Shown: piece after piece, positions 7,464-14,195 of the stretch
How the letters are laid out: every line of letters begins with the position of its first letter
Position numbering within the stretch: position 1 is the stretch's first letter
NCBI GenBank assembly: GCA_039800325.1
Contig: JBDLQY010000228.1
Location: 1 to 25,500 of the forward strand
Direction: 5' to 3'
Source of the DNA: SYIM01 sp039800325
GTDB taxonomy: Bacteria; Pseudomonadota; Gammaproteobacteria; Burkholderiales; Burkholderiaceae_E
Length of the DNA: 25,500 bases
Position numbers and translations under genes: made by a program
Notes under the pieces: generated by a model
The model's input: only the letters and a program-made list of their open reading frames with translations
Database searches by the model: none
What the model was told of the DNA's origin: nothing

Positions 7464-9310
7464 CGCGCACGCATGGCCTGCGCTAGTGCCTGGGCTGCCG
7501 GCTCGGGCCGTACAGAGGTGTCAATCAGCACGCGGCGAACCGCGAGGGGCACCAGACGACGGGCCATGGCCTGCGCCTGCTCTGCAGCCTGAGCACGACC
7601 GGGTTTTCCGTCGCGCGTAAGGTTGGCACGACCATCGGTTAACACCACCAGCTGGGCATCGTCACCGGCGCGAGCCAGCTGATCGAGCAGCCGCGCGGCC
7701 ATCTCGAAGCCAGCCGCGACCGGACTGCCACCACCACCCGGTAGAGCGGTCAGTGCGCGTCGCGCCGCCACCAGCGAACGGGTTGGCGGCAGCAGCAGCT
7801 CAGCACCGCGCCCGCGAAAAGCCACCAGTGCGACCCGGTCGCGTCGCACATAGCAATCGGCCAGAAGCAGTTCGATAGCACCCTTGGCCTCTGCCAGACG
7901 CTGCAGCGCTGTTGAACCGGAGGCGTCGACCACGAAGACGGTGGTCATTGCGCGCCGGCGGCGCTCTCGGTGCACGTGCAGATCTTCCGTTCGCAGTTGC
8001 AGTCGAACAGGCTCGGCTGCGTACGCCGCGTCAGTCGACACCGAGACTGACCCGCGCAGGGCGCTGGCACGCCGAACGCGCTGCATGGGCGCCGCCGCGC
8101 GCAGACTGGCAAATACATGAAGACGCTCGCCCGAGCGGGGCGCGCCGCGTCGTGCACCGATTGAGCGCGCACGTCCACGCCCGCGTTCAATCTGTCGCCC
8201 AGCGCCCGCCGAGGACGACGCGCGAGAACGCGCCCCTAACGACGCCACCAGAGCGTCAAACAGACCATCGGGCAGGCTCGCCATAGCTGCGTCGACCAGT
8301 CGATCAGCTGCCCCATCAGGCACCGGTGCCGGGGTCTCCTGCGGCTCGGTAGTCTGGTCAGCCGACAGACAAGGATCGGGCGACTCCGCAGGGTTGGGCA
8401 TGGGCTCAGCTTGCGAAAACTCGGGCTGCTCGGGCGCAGTCACAGTCTCATCGGACGGATCAGGTACCTGCTCTTCTTGATCATTGATCTGATCCCCCGA
8501 GTCGACCTCGTCGGTCTCAGCGGAAACCGGTGAAGGAAGGTATCGCGCCCTCGGCAGCAGCACCTGGCGTACAGCGAACGCCAGGTCGTCACGATCAATT
8601 TGGCGCTGACTTCGCAGCGCCGCGTGCAGGCAGGCTACACGCAAGGCCTGAACATCGGCACGCAGGGATTGCACGCCCAAGGCCACAGCCGCCTGTGCGA
8701 GCGCCTGGTAGTCGGCGGATTCAACCCGTACCTGGCCTGCGGCCTGGGACAAACCTTGCAGATAATCCGGGGCACAACCGTCTGAAAACACATACTGGGT
8801 CAACTGAGTCTGGACCTCGTCGACGCGCCAGCGTGCTTCGTCTCGCGCATCAAGCAGCAACGGTACCCGCTCGAGCAGAAGAGGCGCGGGCGGGGCTTCG
8901 TCCGCAAGAGACTCATCGAGCAGCACCACCGCAAGCGTCTGCTCATCGAGGGCTGCTGACAGTGCAGCCACCAGGGCTGGCGAGGCTCGCTCGGCCATGC
9001 TGACCACGGCGACTCCTCCGGTAAGCTCTGACACGAGTCCAGACCGCCGTACGGGCCGGCCCTGGTGCAAGCTTGCAGCCAGATCGAGGCCATCGCCCAA
9101 TGCCTCGGCATCGGTGTGATGCGGCAAAACCCGAGAGGGCATGCCGCTTTGCACCAGCAGTGACTTGAGCAGAGCCAGTAGCGCTTCGCGTCTCGGGCCA
9201 TACCAGCCGCGCAGCCGCACACCACCCAAGGCAAGCGGCGCCGCCGCCAGAATCACCAATAACCGGGCGATCTCGTCGGCCGCCGAATCGGGCGCTGCCC
9301 GCTGGATCAT
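7409..9310 (-). CDS. bchD: Magnesium chelatase subunit D
   Basis: BchD is the scaffold subunit of magnesium chelatase, which with BchI and BchH inserts Mg2+ into protoporphyrin IX, the first committed step to bacteriochlorophyll. The 633-residue protein has a degenerate AAA+ region (about 10-255) without a Walker A motif. An acidic, proline-rich linker (about 265-335) and an Arg/Ser-rich segment (about 360-395) follow. A C-terminal von Willebrand A domain has the MIDAS motif VDASGSTA at 461-468 and VVLTDGRAN at about 555-563. The ATG overlaps the bchI stop by 4 bp. The 3' end overlaps the opposing bchO by 55 bp, so bchD encodes the last 18 or so residues on the strand opposite the bchO tail. 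Confidence 0.95.
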   Translation of the reverse strand: MIQRAAPDSAADEIARLLVILAAAPLALGGVRLRGWYGPRREALLALLKSLLVQSGMPSRVLPHHTDAEALGDGLDLAASLHQGRPVRRSGLVSELTGGVAVVSMAERASPALVAALSAALDEQTLAVVLLDESLADEAPPAPLLLERVPLLLDARDEARWRVDEVQTQLTQYVFSDGCAPDYLQGLSQAAGQVRVESADYQALAQAAVALGVQSLRADVQALRVACLHAALRSQRQIDRDDLAFAVRQVLLPRARYLPSPVSAETDEVDSGDQINDQEEQVPDPSDETVTAPEQPEFSQAEPMPNPAESPDPCLSADQTTEPQETPAPVPDGAADRLVDAAMASLPDGLFDALVASLGARSRASSSAGAGRQIERGRGRARSIGARRGAPRSGERLHVFASLRAAAPMQRVRRASALRGSVSVSTDAAYAAEPVRLQLRTEDLHVHRERRRRAMTTVFVVDASGSTALQRLAEAKGAIELLLADCYVRRDRVALVAFRGRGAELLLPPTRSLVAARRALTALPGGGGSPVAAGFEMAARLLDQLARAGDDAQLVVLTDGRANLTRDGKPGRAQAAEQAQAMARRLVPLAVRRVLIDTSVRPEPAAQALAQAMRARYLPMPFAQARAIKASIS

Positions 9311-10491
9311 GGGGCGACAGGCAGGGTTTCCTGCAGGGCGCGCGCCACGCGCGCCGAGGCATCGGTTTCATCCAGCGGATCGCGCCGAAGTCGGTGACGC
9401 AGCACCATGGGCGCGACTCGACGCACGTCTTCGACACCGACCTCGACCCGTGACTCAAGCGCTGCAAGCGCCTTAGCGGCCCGAAGCAGACTCAACTCGC
9501 CACGCAATCCATCGGTACCCAAGTTCTGGCAGAGCGCGGCCACATGCTCGAGTACCGTATCAGACATCTGGACCTTCGCCAGGCACTCACGGGCATTCGC
9601 AAGACGACCTCGCAACGCGGCCAGTGCTTTTGCCTCGCGCTTGAGGAAAGTCTCGGGGTCTCGCTCAAAGGCTTCGCGCCGACGCACCACCTGGATGCGC
9701 TCTTCAATGTCTTGCGGTGTCCGCACATCAACGGCAAGGCCAAAACGATCGAGCAACTGCGGCCGCAGTTCACCTTCTTCGGGGTTGCCACTGCCCACGA
9801 GCACGAAACGGGCGGGGTGCACGATGCTGAGGCTTTCGCGCTCAATACGATTCTCACCGGATGCGGCCACATCGATCAGCAGATCAACCAGATGGTCTTC
9901 CAGCAGGTTGACCTCATCGATATACAGGAACCCGCGATTGGCATGAGCCAGCAGTCCCGGTTCAAAGACGCGTTCGCCCGCCACCATTAATCGCTCAAGA
10001 TCGAGCGCACCCAAAATACGGTCTTCGGTCGCGCCCAACGGCAGATCGACCACTGGCACCGCAATGTCTGCGGCTGCGGGTTTTGTGCGACCTGTACAGC
10101 GTGAGCACAAGCCGGCTGTGGCTTGAGGCGCGCAGCGATAAGCACAGCCCTCAACCGCTTTAATCGGGGGTAAAACCGCCGCAAGCGCACGTACCGCCGT
10201 CGATTTACCCGTACCTCGATCACCCAGAATAAGAACCCCGCCAACCAGAGGATCAACAGCGGCGATCATCAGCCCCAGCTGCATCTCGGTCTGACCCACC
10301 AGCGCTGTAAACGGATAGACCGGGCGCGGACTGGCACGCAGCATCTGCGAAGACTTTCCGGATGTGGCTTTTGCCGTCGGCTTTTTGGGCTCGGCCTTAG
10401 CCGTACGGCTGCCCACCCGCTGGACAGGACTGGGCTTAACTGTCTGCGCGCGACTCAAAGACGCACCCTCATCGACCATTCTCCTGGGCAT
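9307..10491 (-). CDS. bchI: Magnesium chelatase ATPase subunit I
   Basis: BchI is the AAA+ motor of magnesium chelatase. The 394-residue product has YPFTALVGQTEMQ at 59-71, Walker A GDRGTGKST at 90-98, Walker B LYIDEVNLLED at 189-199 and a sensor-1 region, VGSGNPEEGELRPQLLDRF, at 232-250. The first 50 residues are a Lys/Ser/Pro/Ala-rich tail absent from most BchI proteins, which usually begin shortly before the YPF motif. The true start is therefore uncertain. An internal ATG at 10344 (Met50) preceded by GGAAAG would give a normal-length protein, and Met5 at 10479 is a third choice. From 10491 the gene overlaps the upstream membrane-protein gene by 23 bp. Its stop overlaps bchD (ATGA). Confidence 0.94.
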   Translation of the reverse strand: MPRRMVDEGASLSRAQTVKPSPVQRVGSRTAKAEPKKPTAKATSGKSSQMLRASPRPVYPFTALVGQTEMQLGLMIAAVDPLVGGVLILGDRGTGKSTAVRALAAVLPPIKAVEGCAYRCAPQATAGLCSRCTGRTKPAAADIAVPVVDLPLGATEDRILGALDLERLMVAGERVFEPGLLAHANRGFLYIDEVNLLEDHLVDLLIDVAASGENRIERESLSIVHPARFVLVGSGNPEEGELRPQLLDRFGLAVDVRTPQDIEERIQVVRRREAFERDPETFLKREAKALAALRGRLANARECLAKVQMSDTVLEHVAALCQNLGTDGLRGELSLLRAAKALAALESRVEVGVEDVRRVAPMVLRHRLRRDPLDETDASARVARALQETLPVAP

Positions 10492-10858
10492 GAACCTGTT
10501 CGCCGGATCGTGCTTCCCCTGCTACCGAGCGAGGTACGGCATTCGCTCGTGCGGCCCCTGAAACCTGACGATGCAAATCGCCCGCAAGATCAGGACTTCG
10601 GCTGCGCATGCGCAGATCCAGCAGATGCATCAGTCCCGCCAGGGCCAGCAGGGGCGCCGTCATTCCCAGCAGCGGGGGCTGCGCATTCAGCCTGAACGCC
10701 AGCATGAGCGCGAGGCCGGCGGCAATGCCTGCCAGAAACTGCTCGGGACCAAGCCGGCTCTCGCCTCGGCGCCATCGCCAATACAGGTAAAGAGCCTCCA
10801 GCACCGAGCAGGCGATGACAATGTCGAGCAGCAGAGTACCGGGCAGCCACGCGTTCAT
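10469..10858 (-). CDS. Small integral membrane protein of unknown function upstream of bchI
   Basis: I do not recognise a named family. The 129-residue product shows three hydrophobic segments at about 8-27 (LLLDIVIACSVLEALYLYW), 41-57 (FLAGIAAGLALMLAFRL) and 63-81 (LLGMTAPLLALAGLMHLL). A basic loop WRWRRGESR lies between the first two, and a polar Arg/Ser-rich tail of about 45 residues follows. This predicts an inner-membrane protein. The gene overlaps bchI by 23 bp on the same strand, so it probably heads an orf-bchI-bchD transcript. A candidate promoter at 10865-10892 would start transcription at or next to its ATG, with no Shine-Dalgarno. Small unnamed membrane proteins occur in other photosynthesis clusters; equivalence is my inference. 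Confidence 0.7.
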   Translation of the reverse strand: MNAWLPGTLLLDIVIACSVLEALYLYWRWRRGESRLGPEQFLAGIAAGLALMLAFRLNAQPPLLGMTAPLLALAGLMHLLDLRMRSRSPDLAGDLHRQVSGAARANAVPRSVAGEARSGEQVHAQENGR

Positions 10859-10864
10859 GCCCGG

Positions 10865-10892
10865 ATTATGACGGGTACACTCGAATCGTCAA
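10865..10892 (-). promoter_or_regulatory. Candidate sigma70 promoter for orf-bchI-bchD, possibly leaderless
   Basis: On the minus strand TTGACG (10892-10887) and CATAAT (10870-10865) are separated by 16 bp. Each matches its consensus hexamer at five of six positions. Only six bases, CCGGGC, lie between the -10 box and the ATG at 10858, so the expected start of transcription is at the A of the ATG and the mRNA would be leaderless. A PpsR-like palindrome overlaps the -35 box. Confidence 0.5.
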
Positions 10893-10904
10893 CCAGGCGT
10901 GACA
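10887..10904. promoter_or_regulatory. Degenerate PpsR/CrtJ-like site upstream of the bchI operon
   Basis: CGTCAACCAGGCGTGACA differs from TGT-N12-ACA at a single base and keeps the arms CGTCA/TGACA with an 8-bp centre. This is the same layout as the perfect crtE-bchO site (TGTCA-N8-TGACA). It covers the -35 hexamer of the candidate promoter, a fitting place for repression. One-mismatch matches arise by chance, so confidence is moderate. Confidence 0.45.
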
Positions 10905-10960
10905 CTCGCAGGTTGGGCGCTTGGCAAGGCCCGGACCGAAACCGATACGCCAGGCGCGAC

Positions 10961-12130
10961 CTACGCCGCTTGCGCAGACTCGGACGCCGCCTGCGCAGAC
11001 TTGGGCTCTAACTCGATCACGCCGCCGCCCAGGCACTCATCACCGCGATAAAGCACCGCACTCTGCCCGGGCGTGACCGCCCACTGTGGCTGGCCGAAGT
11101 CCAGGCGGACCCGATCGGCTTGCAGCAGTGCGAGGCGACAGGGCGAGTCCGACTGCCGATAGCGCGTCTTCGCGCCCAGGGCCCCCCCGGTCTGTGCCTC
11201 GTCGGGAGCCTGGCCTGCAATCCAGTGCGTCTGCCCTGCGGTCAGCCGGGCCGACAGCAGCAGCGGGTGGTTATGACCCTGCACGATCAACAGCGTGTTT
11301 CGCGCCATATCTTTGCCCGCAACAAACCAGGGCTCACCCGAACCGTCTCGCAGGCCGCCGACGCCGATGCCTTTGCGCTGGCCCAGGGTGTAGAAGGCCA
11401 GCCCTATGTGCTCGCCGACCACCTGCCCGCGATCATCGACCATGGGGCCTGGTCGCGTGGGCAGATAGCGATTGAGAAATTCACGAAAAGGCCGCTCGCC
11501 GATAAAGCAGATGCCGGTTGAGTCTTTCTTGGTCGCGTTCGGTAGACGCAGTTGCGCCGCGATTTCGCGCACCTGAGCCTTGTGCAGAGCCCCTACGGGA
11601 AACAAGGCCCGCGATAACTGGGCCTGAGTCAGTCGGTGCAAAAAATAACTTTGATCTTTACCCGGATCCAAACCCCGCAGCAGCGCGACCCGTTCACCCT
11701 GACTGTCGCTCACACGAGCCAGCCGTGCGTAATGGCCCGTGGCGATGCGTTCGGCGCCCAGCCGCATGGCGTGGTCCAAAAACGCCTTGAACTTGATTTC
11801 GGCATTACACAAGACATCCGGGTTGGGCGTACGTCCAGCCTGGTACTCGGCGAGAAAGCTGGCAAACACACGCTCACGATACTCGGCCGCAAAGTTCACA
11901 GCTTCGATATCGATGCCGATCACATCCGCCACGCTGGCTGCGTCAATCCAGTCCTGCCGGCTGGAGCAATACTCTCCGTCGTCATCATCTTCCCAGTTCT
12001 TCATGAACAGACCGATGACCTCACAACCCTGCTGCTTGAGCAGCCAGGCGCTGACGGCTGAGTCAACCCCACCCGACAGCCCAATGACCACCCGCTCGCC
12101 GCGCCGCGGCCCGATGATTTCGTCACTCAT
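10961..12130 (-). CDS. mnmA: tRNA-specific 2-thiouridylase MnmA
   Basis: MnmA activates U34 of tRNA-Lys, -Glu and -Gln with ATP and transfers sulfur to make 2-thiouridine. The 389-residue protein carries the PP-loop SGGVDS at 19-24, FMKNWEDDD at about 42-50, and the two catalytic cysteines Cys108 (NPDVLCNAEIKF) and Cys208 (STGICFIGERPF). The start overlaps the stop of the Nudix gene by 4 bp (ATGA), an arrangement like the nudJ-mnmA pair of E. coli. The extreme C-terminus, SAQAASESAQAA, comes from a tandem 21-bp duplication and is probably dispensable. About 100 bp separate it from the photosynthesis cluster. Confidence 0.96.
   Translation of the reverse strand: MSDEIIGPRRGERVVIGLSGGVDSAVSAWLLKQQGCEVIGLFMKNWEDDDDGEYCSSRQDWIDAASVADVIGIDIEAVNFAAEYRERVFASFLAEYQAGRTPNPDVLCNAEIKFKAFLDHAMRLGAERIATGHYARLARVSDSQGERVALLRGLDPGKDQSYFLHRLTQAQLSRALFPVGALHKAQVREIAAQLRLPNATKKDSTGICFIGERPFREFLNRYLPTRPGPMVDDRGQVVGEHIGLAFYTLGQRKGIGVGGLRDGSGEPWFVAGKDMARNTLLIVQGHNHPLLLSARLTAGQTHWIAGQAPDEAQTGGALGAKTRYRQSDSPCRLALLQADRVRLDFGQPQWAVTPGQSAVLYRGDECLGGGVIELEPKSAQAASESAQAA
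10963..11004. repeat. Two-copy 21-bp tandem repeat at the mnmA 3' end
   Basis: Positions 10963-10983 and 10984-11004 are adjacent copies differing at two bases (core TGCGCAGACT). They begin inside the mnmA stop codon and encode the doubled SAQAA motif of the MnmA tail. This looks like recent slippage duplication with no obvious function. Confidence 0.8.
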
Positions 12131-12687
12131 GCCTCAGAGCCCCGATTCGATGACCGCAAGGCCAAGGCCGGCAAACCCGTCGCCGACGTCTGTGTGCTGG
12201 CGCCACCCAACGCACGCGCATGAAAATCGGGCACATGCTTGAGCACCCCAGCTTCGAACCGCTGCCCGGCCAGACAGTCCTCAACCACCTGCATCACCAG
12301 AGCACTGCGATGCTGCTCGGCGCACTGACGAAGTTCGTCCGCGCTGAGCCAATGGGTGCGCACAATGCCCTCATCGAGAGCGCGCAGGGGCTCATGGGCC
12401 ACCACGCGGCAGGCAAAGGCAAAACGCAGGTAGGTGACATCAGTGGCGCTTGTCTCGTGAACAAAGCGCGCCAGATAAACGCCGATGCCATGCAGAACAC
12501 GCACGTGGTGGCCGGTTTCCTCGAGCGCCTCGCGGCGTACAGCCTCTAGAAGGCTCTCGCCCGGCTCGAGATGCCCGGCGGGCTGATTCAGCCGAACACC
12601 GGCCACCGTCTGCTCTTCAACAAGCAAAAACCGGCTTTCGTTCTCGATAACAGCCGCCACCGTGACGCTGGGTTTCCAAGTATCCAT
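12127..12687 (-). CDS. Nudix hydrolase, NudJ-like
   Basis: The 186-residue protein begins MDTWKPSVTVAAVIE and has a complete Nudix box at about 38-60 (GHLEPGESLLEAVRREALEETGH), with the REALEE metal-binding core. NudJ-type enzymes hydrolyse phosphate from compounds such as hydroxymethylpyrimidine diphosphate. NudJ is suggested by the position immediately before mnmA, as in E. coli, but the substrate here is unproven. I chose the ATG at 12687 because GAGGA lies six or seven bases before it. An upstream in-frame ATG at 12726 adds 13 unconserved residues and would intrude on the pntAA promoter region. The C-terminal 30 residues (Ala/Ser/Thr-rich) are probably unstructured. Confidence 0.88.
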   Translation of the reverse strand: MDTWKPSVTVAAVIENESRFLLVEEQTVAGVRLNQPAGHLEPGESLLEAVRREALEETGHHVRVLHGIGVYLARFVHETSATDVTYLRFAFACRVVAHEPLRALDEGIVRTHWLSADELRQCAEQHRSALVMQVVEDCLAGQRFEAGVLKHVPDFHARALGGASTQTSATGLPALALRSSNRGSEA

Positions 12688-12745
12688 GCGGGTTCCTCGA
12701 CCATAGTAGGATACCGGGTTTGGCATCTGAATCTGGAGAGCTCAC

Positions 12746-13861
12746 ATGCGTATCGGCGTACCCGCCGAGACCCGTGACGGTGAAACACGGGTCGCCGCGA
12801 CTGCGGAGACCGTCAAGAAACTGGTCGGTGCCGGGCATCAGCTGCTGGTTGAACGGGGCGCTGGCGTTGCGGCCAGCCAGACCGATGAAGCCTTTGCAGC
12901 CGCCGGAGCCATCCTGACCAGCGCCGAAGAGGCTCTGGGGGCCGAACTGGTGCTTAAGGTTCGCACGCCTCAGGCACACGAGCTGTCCCGTATGCAATCG
13001 GGCGCGGCGCTGGTGGGCATGCTTAACCCCTTTGACCGTGACGGGCTGAGCGCGTTGGCGGGTGCCGGCGTCACTGCCTTTGCCCTCGAAGCCGCGCCGC
13101 GCACCACGCGCGCTCAAAGCCTGGACGTGCTGTCGTCTCAGGCCAATATTGCTGGCTACAAGGCGGTGCTCATGGCCGCAGCGGCTTATGGGCGCATGAT
13201 GCCCATGCTCATGACAGCGGCTGGCACGGTCAAGGCCGCTCGTGTACTCATTCTGGGTGCCGGTGTTGCGGGCCTGCAGGCGATTGCCACCGCCAAACGC
13301 ATGGGCGCGGTCATCGAAGCCTCCGATGTACGACCAGCGGTTAAAGAGCAGATCGAATCGCTGGGCGCCAAATTTGTCGATGTGCCCTACGAGACCGAGG
13401 AAGAACGCGAGATCGCCCAGGGCGTTGGCGGATACGCCAGACCCATGCCTGAAAGCTGGATGAAGCGTCAGGCACAGGCGGTCGCTGATCGCATGAAGCA
13501 GGCCGACATCGTGATTACGACGGCGCTCATTCCCGGTCGGCGCGCGCCGGTACTGGTCACCGCAGAGATGGTTCAGTCCATGAAACCGGGCTCGGTCATT
13601 CTCGATATGGCGGTCGAGCAGGGCGGCAACTGTGCGCTCAGCGATTGCGGCGCCACCGTGATCAAACACGGGGTCACCATCATCGGCCAGCCCAACCTGC
13701 CGGCCACGGTGCCCGCCGACGCCTCGGCCCTCTACGCTCGAAACGTACTCGATTTCCTCAAGCTGGTAATCGACAAGGAAGGCCGGCTTACGGTCAACCT
13801 CGAAGATGACATCGTCAAGGCCTGCCTGGTCACCCGCGAGGGCCAGGTGTTGCGGAGCTGA
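12746..13861 (+). CDS. pntAA: NAD(P) transhydrogenase subunit alpha part 1 (domain I)
   Basis: This 371-residue soluble subunit binds NAD(H) in the proton-translocating transhydrogenase, which uses the proton-motive force to make NADPH from NADH. It starts MRIGVPAETRDGETRVAAT, carries the RAQSLDVLSSQANIAGYKAV region (from about 122), whose Arg, Gln and Asp face the nicotinamide in the Rhodospirillum enzyme, and has a Rossmann motif, GAGVAGLQA, at 171-179. It ends after domain I with no membrane helices, so this is the split three-gene form rather than the fused E. coli PntA. GGAGAG lies eight bases before the ATG. It is divergent from the Nudix gene, and pntAB follows after 2 bp. Confidence 0.95.
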   Translation: MRIGVPAETRDGETRVAATAETVKKLVGAGHQLLVERGAGVAASQTDEAFAAAGAILTSAEEALGAELVLKVRTPQAHELSRMQSGAALVGMLNPFDRDGLSALAGAGVTAFALEAAPRTTRAQSLDVLSSQANIAGYKAVLMAAAAYGRMMPMLMTAAGTVKAARVLILGAGVAGLQAIATAKRMGAVIEASDVRPAVKEQIESLGAKFVDVPYETEEEREIAQGVGGYARPMPESWMKRQAQAVADRMKQADIVITTALIPGRRAPVLVTAEMVQSMKPGSVILDMAVEQGGNCALSDCGATVIKHGVTIIGQPNLPATVPADASALYARNVLDFLKLVIDKEGRLTVNLEDDIVKACLVTREGQVLRS

Positions 13862-13863
13862 GC

Positions 13864-14181
13864 ATGGAAGCGATCAACCCCACCATCATCAACCTGATCA
13901 TCTTCGTGCTGGCCATTTATGTGGGCTATCACGTGGTCTGGAATGTCACACCGGCCCTGCACACACCGCTGATGGCGGTCACCAACGCAGTCTCGGCCAT
14001 CATCATCGTAGGCGCCATGCTGGCGGCCGCACTCACCGAAACAACGCTCGGCAAGTCCATGGGCGTACTGGCAGTGGCGCTGGCGGCGGTCAATGTGTTC
14101 GGGGGCTTTCTGGTCACCCGCCGCATGCTCGAGATGTTTAAAAAGAAAGAGCCCAAGTCTGGCTCGGCCAGCAAGCACTGA
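13864..14181 (+). CDS. pntAB: NAD(P) transhydrogenase subunit alpha part 2 (membrane subunit)
   Basis: The 105-residue product has three hydrophobic helices at about 6-26, 36-57 and 66-87, followed by a short basic tail (KKKEPKSGSASK). It is the small part of membrane domain II that pairs with PntB to form the proton channel in three-subunit transhydrogenases. The start lies 2 bp after the pntAA stop with GGAG inside the pntAA end, indicating coupled translation. pntB follows after 14 bp. Confidence 0.93.
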   Translation: MEAINPTIINLIIFVLAIYVGYHVVWNVTPALHTPLMAVTNAVSAIIIVGAMLAAALTETTLGKSMGVLAVALAAVNVFGGFLVTRRMLEMFKKKEPKSGSASKH

Positions 14182-14195
14182 CAGGGGCGACCACC

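Noticed and set aside
12617..13669. 350-codon open frame antisense to pntAA
   Set aside because: It lies wholly opposite a well-conserved gene, has no family motifs and is a typical by-product of high GC content.
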